From positions 124,001 to 188,000 of the forward strand of contig JAJFVL010000018.1 in NCBI GenBank assembly GCA_021371855.1: a DNA stretch of 64,000 nucleotides, written 5' to 3'. Positions within the stretch are counted from its first letter, which is position 1, and each line of letters starts with the position of its first letter. This document shows, piece by piece, positions 28,494-38,440 of the stretch. The notes below the pieces were generated by a model. That model was not told the DNA's origin and searched no databases. It saw nothing but the letters and a program-made list of their open reading frames with translations. This DNA comes from Bacteroidales bacterium (GTDB lineage Bacteria > Bacteroidota > Bacteroidia > Bacteroidales > VadinHA17). Position numbers and translations under genes: made by a program.

Positions 28494-29011
28494 TGAAGAT
28501 AAAAAATATTAGAAGATTCTGTTCAAGACACATTCCTCAGTTGTTGATGGTTATTATTCTGTTAACAGCATGTAATTATGTGGCTGTCGCACAGGAGCCT
28601 ACTCCACGCCCAATAACTGCAACTGCAACAAAGAGTCTGATTTTTGGATCATTTTACCAGGGAGCCTCAGGAGGAACCGTGGCTGTTAGTTCTGCAGGTA
28701 TTCGTTCTTATGGCGGGAGTGTGGTACTTCTGACGATGGGTACCGTATCTCAGGCCACATTTGAAATTGTAGGAAACATTGGAACTCCGGTAAGTTTTCT
28801 GTTGCCAACCAGCACTCTGTCAGACGGAAATGGTCACTCATTGACTCTTACAATTGATGACACCAATCCCGGAACACCATTCGTTCTCACAAATGACTAT
28901 CCTGATCCTACCTCTTTATATGTTGGAGGAAGTCTTACAATAGGCAGTCCGGCTGTTAATCCGCCAGGTAGCTACAATGGTACATTTGAAATAATTTTTG
29001 TCCAGGAATAG
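28493..29011 (+). CDS. DUF4402 fibre subunit 3
   Basis: 172 residues from the ATG that overlaps the stop of the preceding gene (TGATG); the frame extends one TTG codon upstream. It has a signal/lipobox-like leader (LLTACNYVAVAQ), so it could be either a cleaved secretory protein or a lipoprotein. The DUF4402 core is LIFGSFYQGASGGTVAVS, and the last strand is GSYNGTFEIIFVQE. If lipidated at the LTAC cysteine it would be an anchored base subunit, which would fit the gene order just before the usher. That is inference. Confidence 0.76.
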   Translation: MKIKNIRRFCSRHIPQLLMVIILLTACNYVAVAQEPTPRPITATATKSLIFGSFYQGASGGTVAVSSAGIRSYGGSVVLLTMGTVSQATFEIVGNIGTPVSFLLPTSTLSDGNGHSLTLTIDDTNPGTPFVLTNDYPDPTSLYVGGSLTIGSPAVNPPGSYNGTFEIIFVQE

Positions 29012-29043
29012 TCTATCTGAGAAATAATGATGAAGAGGGAATA

Positions 29044-32000
29044 ATGATTTTCAAACAAGCATACTCCAGATTAAGATTAACAAGGCCTATATATTTTACT
29101 CTGACCCGATATTTATTTTTCTTTGTATTCCTGATATCTCTTATACAACCTATACAAGTATCTGCACAAGAGGAAACCGTATATGATGAGATATCAGTTC
29201 TTCTTGAAGTGCCACTTATAGGTGGTGGTGAGATTGCAGCTGTGATTGCCGGCGAGGAGTTGTATCTGCCTGTTACCGACTTATTCGATTTTTTGAAGAT
29301 CAAAAATGTCCCTTCTCCCGGATTGGACTCCATTTCAGGATTTTTCATAAATCCAAAGGCGACATTCATAATTAACCGGCCAGATAACCGTATCACCTAT
29401 CAGGATAAGACATATAATCTCGAACCAGGTGATCTGGTTCGTACTGAATCGAATCTTTATCTGCGATCATTTTATTTCGGGAAAATTTTCGGACTTGAAT
29501 GTTCATTCAAATTCAGGAGCCTATCGGTTGTTGTTAACAGCAAACTTGAGTTACCCTTAATCAGGGAAATGCGACAGGAAGAAATGCGTAAAAACCTGAC
29601 CCGGCTTAAAGGAGAGGTTAAAGCTGATACCACAGTGGGCAGGACATATCCCGGATTTAAATTTGGCATGGCCGACTGGTCGGTTTATCAGACGGAAGAG
29701 ATAAGGGGTAAATCCGACACCAGGCTTAACCTGGCACTTGGATCGATGATTGCCGGAGGAGAAGCTACCGCTTCAATAAACTATGAAAGCACACTCCCGT
29801 TCAGCGAAAAACAACAACAATACCTCTGGCGTTATGTAAATAATGATTTTCAGCCTTTAAAGCAGATAATGGCCGGTAAAATTACAACAAATGCAATTTC
29901 TTCCATTTACAATCCTGTTGTTGGAGTAAAACTTACCAATACCCCTACAACATACCGGCGGTCATTTGGCTCTTATACATTAAGCGACAGGACAGACCCG
30001 GGATGGATTGTTGAGTTATATGTTAATAATGTGCTGGTTGATTATGTAAAAGCTGATGCTTCAGGCTTTTTTACCTTTCAGATACCGCTTGTTTATGGAA
30101 ATTCAAATGTTATATTAAAGTACATCGGTCCATGGGGTGAAGAGCGTACCAGGGAACAGAATATAAATATACCGTTCAATTTTCTTCCTGTTGAAACATT
30201 TGAGTATACTGTGAGCGCCGGCATTGTGGAAGATACTCTTAAAAGCAGATTTTCAAGGGCCAGTTTAAACTATGGGCTGACACGAAGTATCACTGTCGGC
30301 GGGGGCGCTGAATATCTTTCATCAGTGACATCAGGAAATACAATGCCATATTTAAATTCTTCTCTAAGAATAACCAATAACATCCTGCTGTCAGGCGAAT
30401 ATGTATTTGGGGTAAGGGCCAAAAGCACTCTTACTTACCGTTTACCATCAAATCTGCAGTTTGACCTTAACTATACATGGTATGATAAAGATCAGACAGC
30501 CATAAACTACAACTACAGAGAAGAACGCAAAGCTACAATGTCGATGCCTCTCCGTATTGGAAAATTCTCATCATACCAACGAGTTTCTCTATATCAGATA
30601 ATTCTGCCTTCTTCTCAATATACAACAGGGGAATGGCTCTTTTCAGGTTCTCTGTTCAAAGTAAATACCAACCTCACAACCTACGCTCTTTTTATAGATC
30701 ATACAAAACCTTATCTGTACAGTTACCTGTCTTTATCCTACAGACTTCCTGACGGGCTTGTGCTTATGCCGCAGGTTCAGTACGGATACACCAAAAAGGA
30801 ATTTATATCAACCAAACTGGCAATTGAAAAACATTTTATAAAGAATGCCTATCTGAATCTTTCATTCGAGAAGAATTTTAGTCTTAATATGACTTCAGCT
30901 GAAGTTGGATTCCGGTACGACTTCCCATTTGCACAGACAGGCTTTTCGGCCAGACAATCAAATAAAAAAACGGTACTTGTGCAATATGCCAGAGGTAGTC
31001 TGATAAATGACAGGCAAACAAGTTACCTGGGTGCTGATAACCGGACCAATGTAGGCAAAGGAGGCATCTCAGTAATACCATTTATCGATTTTAACTCTAA
31101 CGGAAAGAGAGATCAGGGAGAACCAAAAGCTTACGGTCTGAATCTGCGTGCAAATGGCGGCCGGGTCGAAATTAGCGACCGCGACACAACTATCCGTATT
31201 CTTGGACTTGAACCATATACCAGTTGCTTTATCGAACTCGATCCCAACAGCTTTGAAAATATTTCCTGGAAATTGACAAAGAAAACTATATGTGTCACTG
31301 TTGATCCCAACATTCTTAAACTCATTGAAATTCCGATTACAGTGGCAGGAGAAGCAACAGGAATGATTAATCTCGACAAAAACGGTAATAAGGAAGGCAT
31401 TGGGCGTATTATTGTCACTTTTTACGATAGCAATCACAGACTTGCAGGAAAAACACTTACCGAAGATGATGGATATTACAGCTATTTAGGGCTTGCCCCG
31501 GGGAATTATCTTGTCAGAGTTGACACCATACAGCTGAGAAAACTGAGAATGATATCTGAACCGGAATACCTCGAGTTTAATATAGCTACTGGTATTGATG
31601 GTGATGTTGCCGACGGACTTGATTTCATTCTGAGACCAGAACAAAAAGACACTGCAACAAGTGTTCATATTTTGCCTCAACAACCGGTTGTAAAGAAGGA
31701 TACAACATATCTTATCGTTCACGAGGTTACACAGGAACTCGTAACCATTGGGGAAGATAGTTATGCAATTCAGCTTGGTGCATTCAGGAATAAGTCAAAC
31801 GCTGAAACATTGCGCCAAAAGCTACAGAAACTGCTTGGTAAAAAAGTTGATATCATAATTGAAGACAACTTCTATAAAGTCCGCATAAACGATATTAAAG
31901 ACCGGAATGAAGCAGATAACTATATTGACAAACTTCACAAAAATGGAGTTAATGAAATTTGGGTAATATCCCTGAAGGCAAAAAAACAGCAATGGCAGCT

Positions 32001-32715
32001 CACTGAAAAACAGGATACTGTTACCAGGATTACAGAAAATGTCACAGAAACTTCTGCAGCCATAAGTCCTGAAATGTTGATACAATTGGGAGCTTTCCAG
32101 ATAAAATCCAATGCTCTTGCACTTAAAGACCGTGCTTCAGCTGAACTTGATAAAAAGGTTATAATTGTCAAGGAGGACGGATATTATAAAGTTCGTATTG
32201 CCGGAATTCCCATTATTGATCAGACAGTTCTGGAAGAAATGAAGAAACTCGAACCTTCAACAGGTCTTGGATTAAAAGATATGTGGGTATTACCGGTCAT
32301 TCCAAAACCAGTAGAAGAACCTGCTGTTTTGCAACCTGAAATACCACAACCAGAGAAACAACCTGCTATTTTGCAACGTGAAACACCACCTATGGCTGTA
32401 GAATGGAAAAAAGAGATCCCTGCTATTTTGAAACCTGGAATATCACACAGGCCTGTTGAAAGCAAAATCGTCAAGTCTGTAATTCCTCATGAACCGACTA
32501 TTTCCCTGCAAGTTGGGGTATTCCACAAACATTCTGACGCATTACGTGCCCAGAGGAGGATCATCGCCAAACTCAATTTACCGGTTGTGATAGTTCAGCG
32601 ATGGGATTACTACCATGTACTGGTCACCGGGTTCTATACTCGTGAAGAGACCTACCAATACTATCCTGAACTTGCCGGATTAGGTTACCCGGTAAGTTTA
32701 CTGATTGAGAAATAG
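29044..32715 (+). CDS. Usher-like outer-membrane protein fused to three SPOR domains
   Basis: 1223 residues. A signal peptide (to about 42, VSAQ) is followed by an N-terminal periplasmic domain (ISVLLEVPLIGGGEIAAVIAG), then a beta-barrel-rich region (about 190-650). Around 320-395, VELYVNNVLVDYV, FFTFQIPLVYGNSNV and FLPVETFEYTVSAGIVED match the plug/middle region of FimD/PapC ushers. Residues 680-880 hold Ca-binding-like (DFNSNGKRDQGE) and carboxypeptidase-regulatory-like beta domains. Three SPOR domains follow at about 906-978, 1010-1080 and 1152-1223 (AIQLGAFRNKSNA, LIQLGAFQIKSNA, SLQVGVFHKHSDA), with a Pro/Glu-rich repeat linker before the third. SPOR binds glycan strands lacking stem peptides. 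I know of no described usher with SPOR domains. The usher call rests on motif and context. Confidence 0.72.
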   Translation: MIFKQAYSRLRLTRPIYFTLTRYLFFFVFLISLIQPIQVSAQEETVYDEISVLLEVPLIGGGEIAAVIAGEELYLPVTDLFDFLKIKNVPSPGLDSISGFFINPKATFIINRPDNRITYQDKTYNLEPGDLVRTESNLYLRSFYFGKIFGLECSFKFRSLSVVVNSKLELPLIREMRQEEMRKNLTRLKGEVKADTTVGRTYPGFKFGMADWSVYQTEEIRGKSDTRLNLALGSMIAGGEATASINYESTLPFSEKQQQYLWRYVNNDFQPLKQIMAGKITTNAISSIYNPVVGVKLTNTPTTYRRSFGSYTLSDRTDPGWIVELYVNNVLVDYVKADASGFFTFQIPLVYGNSNVILKYIGPWGEERTREQNINIPFNFLPVETFEYTVSAGIVEDTLKSRFSRASLNYGLTRSITVGGGAEYLSSVTSGNTMPYLNSSLRITNNILLSGEYVFGVRAKSTLTYRLPSNLQFDLNYTWYDKDQTAINYNYREERKATMSMPLRIGKFSSYQRVSLYQIILPSSQYTTGEWLFSGSLFKVNTNLTTYALFIDHTKPYLYSYLSLSYRLPDGLVLMPQVQYGYTKKEFISTKLAIEKHFIKNAYLNLSFEKNFSLNMTSAEVGFRYDFPFAQTGFSARQSNKKTVLVQYARGSLINDRQTSYLGADNRTNVGKGGISVIPFIDFNSNGKRDQGEPKAYGLNLRANGGRVEISDRDTTIRILGLEPYTSCFIELDPNSFENISWKLTKKTICVTVDPNILKLIEIPITVAGEATGMINLDKNGNKEGIGRIIVTFYDSNHRLAGKTLTEDDGYYSYLGLAPGNYLVRVDTIQLRKLRMISEPEYLEFNIATGIDGDVADGLDFILRPEQKDTATSVHILPQQPVVKKDTTYLIVHEVTQELVTIGEDSYAIQLGAFRNKSNAETLRQKLQKLLGKKVDIIIEDNFYKVRINDIKDRNEADNYIDKLHKNGVNEIWVISLKAKKQQWQLTEKQDTVTRITENVTETSAAISPEMLIQLGAFQIKSNALALKDRASAELDKKVIIVKEDGYYKVRIAGIPIIDQTVLEEMKKLEPSTGLGLKDMWVLPVIPKPVEEPAVLQPEIPQPEKQPAILQRETPPMAVEWKKEIPAILKPGISHRPVESKIVKSVIPHEPTISLQVGVFHKHSDALRAQRRIIAKLNLPVVIVQRWDYYHVLVTGFYTREETYQYYPELAGLGYPVSLLIEK

Positions 32716-32726
32716 TAATATCAGAA

Positions 32727-34007
32727 TTACATCGAAAACAGAGGAAAGGATTTCATCATTTTTACCACTCTTTCTCCCACACTGGCAATAACAGCTTCAT
32801 TTTCAATATCAGAAATAACCTCATCAATAAAGTCGACAATCTGCCCCATGTGTTCTTCCTTCAGGCCTCTTGTTGTAATTGCCGGGGTCCCAACCCTTAA
32901 TCCGGAAGTAAGGAAAGGTGACCGGCTGTCAAACGGGACCATATTCTTATTTACAGTAATATGTGAACGTACAAGGGTATTCTCAACTAATTTGCCTGAT
33001 ATTTCAGGAAATTTGGTTCTGAGATCGATCAGCATCAGGTGGTTATCGGTACCTCCGGAAATAACCTTATAACCTTTGTCAATAAAAGCTTTTGCCATTA
33101 CCGAAGCATTTTTCTTAACTCTTTGCTGATATTCTTTGAACATAGGATCGAGAGCTTCGCCAAAGGAGACGGCTTTTGATGCAATTACATGTTCAAGAGG
33201 GCCACCCTGAATGCCAGGAAAAACAGCAGAGTTGAGAAGTGACGACATCATTTTTACTTCACCTTTTGGTGTAGTCAGACCCCATGGATTAACAAAATCC
33301 TTACCCATTAAAATAATCCCGCCTCTCGGTCCTCGAAGTGTTTTATGAGTTGTTGATGTAACTATATGGGCATATTTCAAAGGATTTCTGAGCAGTCCTG
33401 CCGCTATCAATCCTGCCGGATGCGCCATGTCAACCATAAGGATTGCACCTGCCATATCAGCGATCTTTCTCATCCTTTCATAATCCCATTCACGCGAATA
33501 AGCCGATGCTCCTCCTACTATTAACTTAGGTTTTTCTTTAACGGCAATCTTTTCCATCATATCATAATCCACAAGGCCGGTATCTTCACTTACACCGTAA
33601 GCAACAGGTTTAAAATACATCCCCGAAAAATTAACAGGCGAACCATGGGAAAGATGTCCCCCATGAGCCAGATTCAATCCCATAAAAGTATCCCCCGGTT
33701 TAAGTACCGTGAAAAACACTGCCATATTTGCCTGAGCCCCTGAATGAGGTTGAACATTGGCATATTCAGCATCGAACAGTTGCTTCAGCCGGTCGATAGC
33801 GATAAGTTCCGATTGGTCAACAATCTCGCACCCTCCATAATAACGGTGACCCGGATAACCTTCAGCATATTTATTTGTCATTACTGAACCCATTGCTTCA
33901 AGCACCTGCGGACTGACAAAATTTTCTGAAGCTATTAACTCAATTCCGTTTATCTGGCGCTGGCGTTCCTTCTCAATAAGGTCAAATATCAAAGTGTCTT
34001 TTTTCAT
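32727..34007 (-). CDS. glyA: Serine hydroxymethyltransferase
   Basis: 426 residues from the ATG at 34007 ([18 protein letters not shown]). The open frame runs 13 codons further upstream into the end of the ClC gene, but family members start with a short helix like this one. It converts serine and tetrahydrofolate to glycine and methylene-tetrahydrofolate with PLP. The PLP lysine is in [14 protein letters not shown], and the family motifs [25 protein letters not shown] and QPHSGAQAN are intact. It is 19 bp downstream of the ClC channel gene on the same strand. Confidence 0.97.
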   Translation of the reverse strand: MKKDTLIFDLIEKERQRQINGIELIASENFVSPQVLEAMGSVMTNKYAEGYPGHRYYGGCEIVDQSELIAIDRLKQLFDAEYANVQPHSGAQANMAVFFTVLKPGDTFMGLNLAHGGHLSHGSPVNFSGMYFKPVAYGVSEDTGLVDYDMMEKIAVKEKPKLIVGGASAYSREWDYERMRKIADMAGAILMVDMAHPAGLIAAGLLRNPLKYAHIVTSTTHKTLRGPRGGIILMGKDFVNPWGLTTPKGEVKMMSSLLNSAVFPGIQGGPLEHVIASKAVSFGEALDPMFKEYQQRVKKNASVMAKAFIDKGYKVISGGTDNHLMLIDLRTKFPEISGKLVENTLVRSHITVNKNMVPFDSRSPFLTSGLRVGTPAITTRGLKEEHMGQIVDFIDEVISDIENEAVIASVGERVVKMMKSFPLFSM

Positions 34008-34026
34008 AGTATAGATTATAAAATTA

Positions 34027-35802
34027 TTATTCTTCCGAAAACTCAATTAATAATTCACGATATGTGGTATAAATTCTTGATTTGGAAATGAATCCTACAT
34101 AATATCCATTGTCAAGTACCGGAAGATTCCATGCTCCGGTATTTCTAAAAGTTTCCATGACAGTCTCTATGTTCTCCCTCTTATCGATATATGATGGAGG
34201 AATGGTCATCACATCCCTCATAATGGTTGTATCATATAACTCACTCTGAAACATGATCTCCCTTACGTCATCAAGTGATACTACACCTTCAAGTATATTA
34301 TATTCATCAACAACAGGAAAAAGGTTTCTTTTTGATTTTGTGATTATCTCTACTAACTCACCAAGGGTACCCGTTGGTAAGACTTTATGCAGATCCGTTT
34401 CAATTTCCCTCTTCCAATCCATACGGGCCAACACCGCTTTATCTTTATCATGAGTGACCAGCTCACCCCTTTGGGCCAATTGAACATGATAAATAGAATG
34501 TTTTTCAAAACTCCTTGTTGTAATAAATGCTACCGTCGATGTGATTATGAGGGGAATAAGAAGGTTATATCCTCCGGTTATTTCAGCAATCAGAAATATT
34601 GCAGTAAGAGGGGCATGCATTACTCCTGCCATCATTCCGGCCATTCCGACAAGTACAAACCTGTTATCGGGAAGATCGACATTTACAAACCTTTTTAACA
34701 GATTTGCAACAAAAAAACCATTTATGGCTCCGATAAATAATGTTGGCGCAAAGATTCCCCCTACTCCACCTGCTCCGTTGGTTGAACTGCTTGCAAAAAC
34801 TTTCAGCATCACAAGACACATCATGAAGAGCATAATTATTAAAAAACTGCCCGAATACTGATTAAAAATACTGTTGCTATATAGAAAATCTGTATTTCCC
34901 TGAAGAAGTGCCATTATTGTATCATATCCCTCACCAAATAAAGGAGGAAACAGAAAAATTAAACCGCCAAGAATTATACCTCCGAGAATGAGCCTCAAAT
35001 ATGTATTCCTTATTTTTTCATATTTACTCTCAATGAACAGAGTCATCTTAGAAAAATAGAGAGAGATCAAACCTGACGAAATCCCCAGCAATATATACCA
35101 TGGAATATTGGAAATATTAAAAGCCTCTGTAATATTAAAAGTAAGTAATACCTTGTCTCCCATCAGAAAATAGGCAACTGTTGCGGCAGTCACAGAAGCT
35201 ATTAATAGTGGGACAATCGATGACATGGTAAGATCAAGAAGTAGCACCTCAAGTGTGAAGACAATACCGGTAATAGGAGCTTTAAAAATTCCTGAAATAG
35301 CTCCGGCAGCACCACAACCGATAAGAAGTGTGATATTTTTATAATTCAGTTTAAAGAATCTTCCGACAGCAGAACCAATTGAAGATCCCGTCAATACAAT
35401 AGGAGCCTCAGCTCCTACGGAACCGCCAAACCCGATTGTAAGTGTGCTGGCCAAGATGGAACTCCATGTGTTGTGAGCTTTCAGATAACTTTTCTTCTTC
35501 GAAATTGCATAAAGTACCCTGCTGATACCGTGTCCGATGTTGTCCTTTACAAAATATTTGACAAATAATACCGTCAGTAACATCCCAATGAGGGGATAAA
35601 CCAAAAACATATAGCTGCCCGACTCATTCTTTATCCCTTCAGTGAGAATATTATGTGTAAAATGGATGGCGTTCTTTAGCAATGCTGCAGCCAGTGCACT
35701 TAATAATCCGACAACCAGACTAAGAATATACACTAACTTAACCTGATCAAAATCGGTTTGTCCGGAATGAAAAATCTTTTTGAGATTACTATTTTTAAAC
35801 AT
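34027..35802 (-). CDS. ClC-family chloride channel/antiporter with CBS pair
   Basis: 591 residues: about ten membrane helices (to about 430) of the ClC fold followed by a cytosolic pair of CBS domains (about 455-591). The selectivity-region motif reads [16 protein letters not shown], keeping the gating glutamate (GxEAP). The usual GSGIP of the first filter is GHGIS here, so the anion-coordinating Ser appears replaced by His; this should alter selectivity. Other family motifs are [24 protein letters not shown] and [14 protein letters not shown]. The CBS pair would sense nucleotides. Confidence 0.9.
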   Translation of the reverse strand: MFKNSNLKKIFHSGQTDFDQVKLVYILSLVVGLLSALAAALLKNAIHFTHNILTEGIKNESGSYMFLVYPLIGMLLTVLFVKYFVKDNIGHGISRVLYAISKKKSYLKAHNTWSSILASTLTIGFGGSVGAEAPIVLTGSSIGSAVGRFFKLNYKNITLLIGCGAAGAISGIFKAPITGIVFTLEVLLLDLTMSSIVPLLIASVTAATVAYFLMGDKVLLTFNITEAFNISNIPWYILLGISSGLISLYFSKMTLFIESKYEKIRNTYLRLILGGIILGGLIFLFPPLFGEGYDTIMALLQGNTDFLYSNSIFNQYSGSFLIIMLFMMCLVMLKVFASSSTNGAGGVGGIFAPTLFIGAINGFFVANLLKRFVNVDLPDNRFVLVGMAGMMAGVMHAPLTAIFLIAEITGGYNLLIPLIITSTVAFITTRSFEKHSIYHVQLAQRGELVTHDKDKAVLARMDWKREIETDLHKVLPTGTLGELVEIITKSKRNLFPVVDEYNILEGVVSLDDVREIMFQSELYDTTIMRDVMTIPPSYIDKRENIETVMETFRNTGAWNLPVLDNGYYVGFISKSRIYTTYRELLIEFSEE

Positions 35803-35849
35803 AATTATGCAAATATAAAAACAATACTAATCGTTCATTGAATTTTATT

Positions 35850-35857
35850 TATGTTTG
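35850..35857 (+). promoter_or_regulatory. Candidate -7 element for the M16 peptidase pair
   Basis: TATGTTTG matches TAnnTTTG, 59 bp before the first M16 start, in the divergent gap from the ClC gene. Confidence 0.4.
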
Positions 35858-35916
35858 TCATGGGTTTATGTCTCAGGAACATCACTCCCGATATGTAAAA
35901 AATTGACACTTAAGGC

Positions 35917-37161
35917 ATGATAAAATTCAACAGGTTTTTACTTGATAACGGGTTAAGGGTATTGGTACATGAAGATAAATCTACTCCCCTTGTTGCAATG
36001 AATGTGCTTTATGATGTTGGTTCAAGGGATGAAGACCCCGGATTGACAGGACTAGCTCATCTCTTCGAACATCTTATGTTCGGAGGGTCTGTGAATATTC
36101 CTGAATATGATCTGCCTCTGCAAATGGTGGGTGGTGAGAATAATGCATTCACAAACAATGATTTTACAAATTATTACCTCACAATACCTTCATCAAATAT
36201 TGAAACTGGATTCTGGCTTGAGTCGGACAGAATGCTTAATCTCGATTTTTCTCAAAAGAATCTCGACACCCAAAAAAACGTGGTAATTGAAGAATATAAC
36301 CAGCGATATCTCAATCAGCCCTACGGCGACGCTATCCTAAAGCTGAGACCTATGGCTTATAAAGTTCATCCTTACCGCTGGCCGACAATCGGAATGGATA
36401 TTTCTCACATTGAAAATATTGATCTTGATCAGGTTAAAGAGTTCTTCTTTTCACATTACGCCCCAAACAATGCAATACTTTCTCTTACCGGGAATATTAA
36501 TCCCGACCATGCATTCAACCTGACAAATAAATGGTTTGGTCCCATAGAAAAGAGGAATGTGAACGAAAGAAAGATTCCTGCAGAACCGCACCAGAATGAA
36601 GGGAGGATTCTTACAATTGAAAAAGACGTTCCCTCAAATGCACTATATAAAGTATGGCATATAGGCCCACGGAACAGTACGGATTTTTACACCCTCGACC
36701 TGCTTACTGATCTCCTGGCTGGTGGAGAATCGGGAAGACTGTATACTGAACTCGTAAGAGATAAAAAATTGTTCAGCGAAATAAATGCTTATATAACTTC
36801 AGACATTGATCCCGGATTAATTTTCGTCCAGGGCAAATTAATGAAAGGTATTGATATTCAATTCGCTGAGGAATCTGTAAACAAAGTAATCAACAACTTA
36901 CCTGACAGTGACGGTATCAAAGATGAAATGGAAAAAGTCAAAAACAAGTTTGAATCTTCAACTGTCTTCACAAATACCAGCATACTTAACAAAGCAGTTA
37001 ATCTTGCATTTTGTGAACTGCTGGGAAATCCTGAACTGATTAACAGAGAGGTTGATGATTACAGGAAGGTAAACCTCGACATGGTGAATGATGCAATAAC
37101 AAGGTATTTTGTTCCTTCGAACTGCAGTACATTGTACTATAAATCAACCAGAAATAATTAA
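35917..37161 (+). CDS. M16 zinc peptidase, catalytic subunit
   Basis: 414 residues. The inverted zinc motif HxxEH is intact in HLFEHLMFGG (H48, E51, H52), and the distal Glu ligand is in NVVIEEYNQRY, about 75 residues later. Two homologous M16 domains make the clam-shell half. M16 proteins of this size work as heterodimers with an inactive partner, here the next gene, whose ATG overlaps this gene's stop. No signal peptide is evident, so it is cytosolic, and probably degrades peptides or processes a secreted substrate. Confidence 0.9.
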   Translation: MIKFNRFLLDNGLRVLVHEDKSTPLVAMNVLYDVGSRDEDPGLTGLAHLFEHLMFGGSVNIPEYDLPLQMVGGENNAFTNNDFTNYYLTIPSSNIETGFWLESDRMLNLDFSQKNLDTQKNVVIEEYNQRYLNQPYGDAILKLRPMAYKVHPYRWPTIGMDISHIENIDLDQVKEFFFSHYAPNNAILSLTGNINPDHAFNLTNKWFGPIEKRNVNERKIPAEPHQNEGRILTIEKDVPSNALYKVWHIGPRNSTDFYTLDLLTDLLAGGESGRLYTELVRDKKLFSEINAYITSDIDPGLIFVQGKLMKGIDIQFAEESVNKVINNLPDSDGIKDEMEKVKNKFESSTVFTNTSILNKAVNLAFCELLGNPELINREVDDYRKVNLDMVNDAITRYFVPSNCSTLYYKSTRNN

Positions 37162-38438
37162 TGATGGGCAACCTGCAAAGAGTACAGCCACCGGTTTTTC
37201 CGATAGAAAAGATAAACATTCCTGAAGTGCAATCGGTAAAACTCAATAATGAAGTACCGGTATATATGATTGAGTCTGGAACGGAGGAGATAATGCGGCT
37301 CGAATTTATTTTCAGGGCTGGCCAGATAAATGAGTATCTGCCTCTTCTTTCCTCAACAACAAATATGATGCTTACTGAAGGCTCTCAGAATTACAGTTCA
37401 GAAGAACTTAACAGGTTACTCGACTATTACGGAGCGTTCATAAGTTTATCAGCTGAGAAAGACTGTGCCGGTATTGTAATCTTTTTTCTCAATAAACATA
37501 TTGAAAAAATTCTGGAACTTAGCCGTGAAATACTATTCCGGCCAATCTTCCCTGAAGAAGAACTTGACTCCCTGATGAAGAAACGTTTGTCGTGGTATAA
37601 TGAAAGCAGGGAAAAAGTTCAGAATCTTGCAATTGACCAGTTTTTTGAATCTGTCTTTGGGAAACATCACCCATACGGATATCAGATAAAAGAAAAGGAT
37701 TTTGAAGGAATTAACCCGATACTCCTGAAGGATTTCCATATGAAATATTATACTCCTGATAGTATGACAATTATTATATCGGGAAAAGTGCACAAACGAA
37801 CTACTGAGCTTCTTAATAAATATTTTGGAGATATAACCTCAGACAAAATTTATATTGAAGATCCTGAAAATATTCTGAAAGGTGAAAAGAAGAAGAAAAT
37901 ACACGTTACTAAATCAGGGGCTGTTCAATCTGCAATAAGAATTGGCTCAGCAACAATCAATAAGCGCCATCCCGACTACCCCGGGCTTAAAGTTCTTGAT
38001 ACCGTTCTGGGTGGATATTTCGGGTCGCGCCTGATGAAAAATATCAGGGAAGAAAAAGGATTCACTTATGGGATCAGTTCTTTTGTTTCTTCTCTTGATC
38101 TTGCCGGCTACAAAGTTATTTCAACTGAAGTAAGCAGGAAGAACTGCAGGAAAACTATTGATGAGATATATAAAGAGATAAGACTCCTCCAGACTGTTCC
38201 GGTTGGAAAAGAGGAGATGACAGTTGTAAAGAATTATATGTCAGGCGAAATGGTAAGAATGTTCGACGGACCATTTGCACTTGCAGAAAGCTTTAAGTCA
38301 GTGTGGGAATATGGATTTGACTTCAGCTACTTTTATAGTCTGGTTGAAAAAATAAATACAATTGATCCTGACGAAATAAATCAGCTGGCCCGAACGTATT
38401 ATAACATTGATGAACTTTATGAAATAACAGCAGGTTGA
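37161..38438 (+). CDS. M16 peptidase partner, zinc site lost
   Basis: 425 residues of M16 fold in which the zinc motif is absent: the corresponding stretch reads STTNMMLTEGS, with no His pair. The Arg/Tyr pair that grips the peptide in the second domain is kept (SRLMKNIREEKGFTYGISSF). This is the pattern of the non-catalytic subunit in PqqG-like and mitochondrial processing-type M16 pairs. One base overlaps the upstream active gene, so expression is likely coupled. It is also followed within 3 bp by the type-B T9SS protein. Confidence 0.9.
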   Translation: MMGNLQRVQPPVFPIEKINIPEVQSVKLNNEVPVYMIESGTEEIMRLEFIFRAGQINEYLPLLSSTTNMMLTEGSQNYSSEELNRLLDYYGAFISLSAEKDCAGIVIFFLNKHIEKILELSREILFRPIFPEEELDSLMKKRLSWYNESREKVQNLAIDQFFESVFGKHHPYGYQIKEKDFEGINPILLKDFHMKYYTPDSMTIIISGKVHKRTTELLNKYFGDITSDKIYIEDPENILKGEKKKKIHVTKSGAVQSAIRIGSATINKRHPDYPGLKVLDTVLGGYFGSRLMKNIREEKGFTYGISSFVSSLDLAGYKVISTEVSRKNCRKTIDEIYKEIRLLQTVPVGKEEMTVVKNYMSGEMVRMFDGPFALAESFKSVWEYGFDFSYFYSLVEKINTIDPDEINQLARTYYNIDELYEITAG

Positions 38439-38440
38439 TA

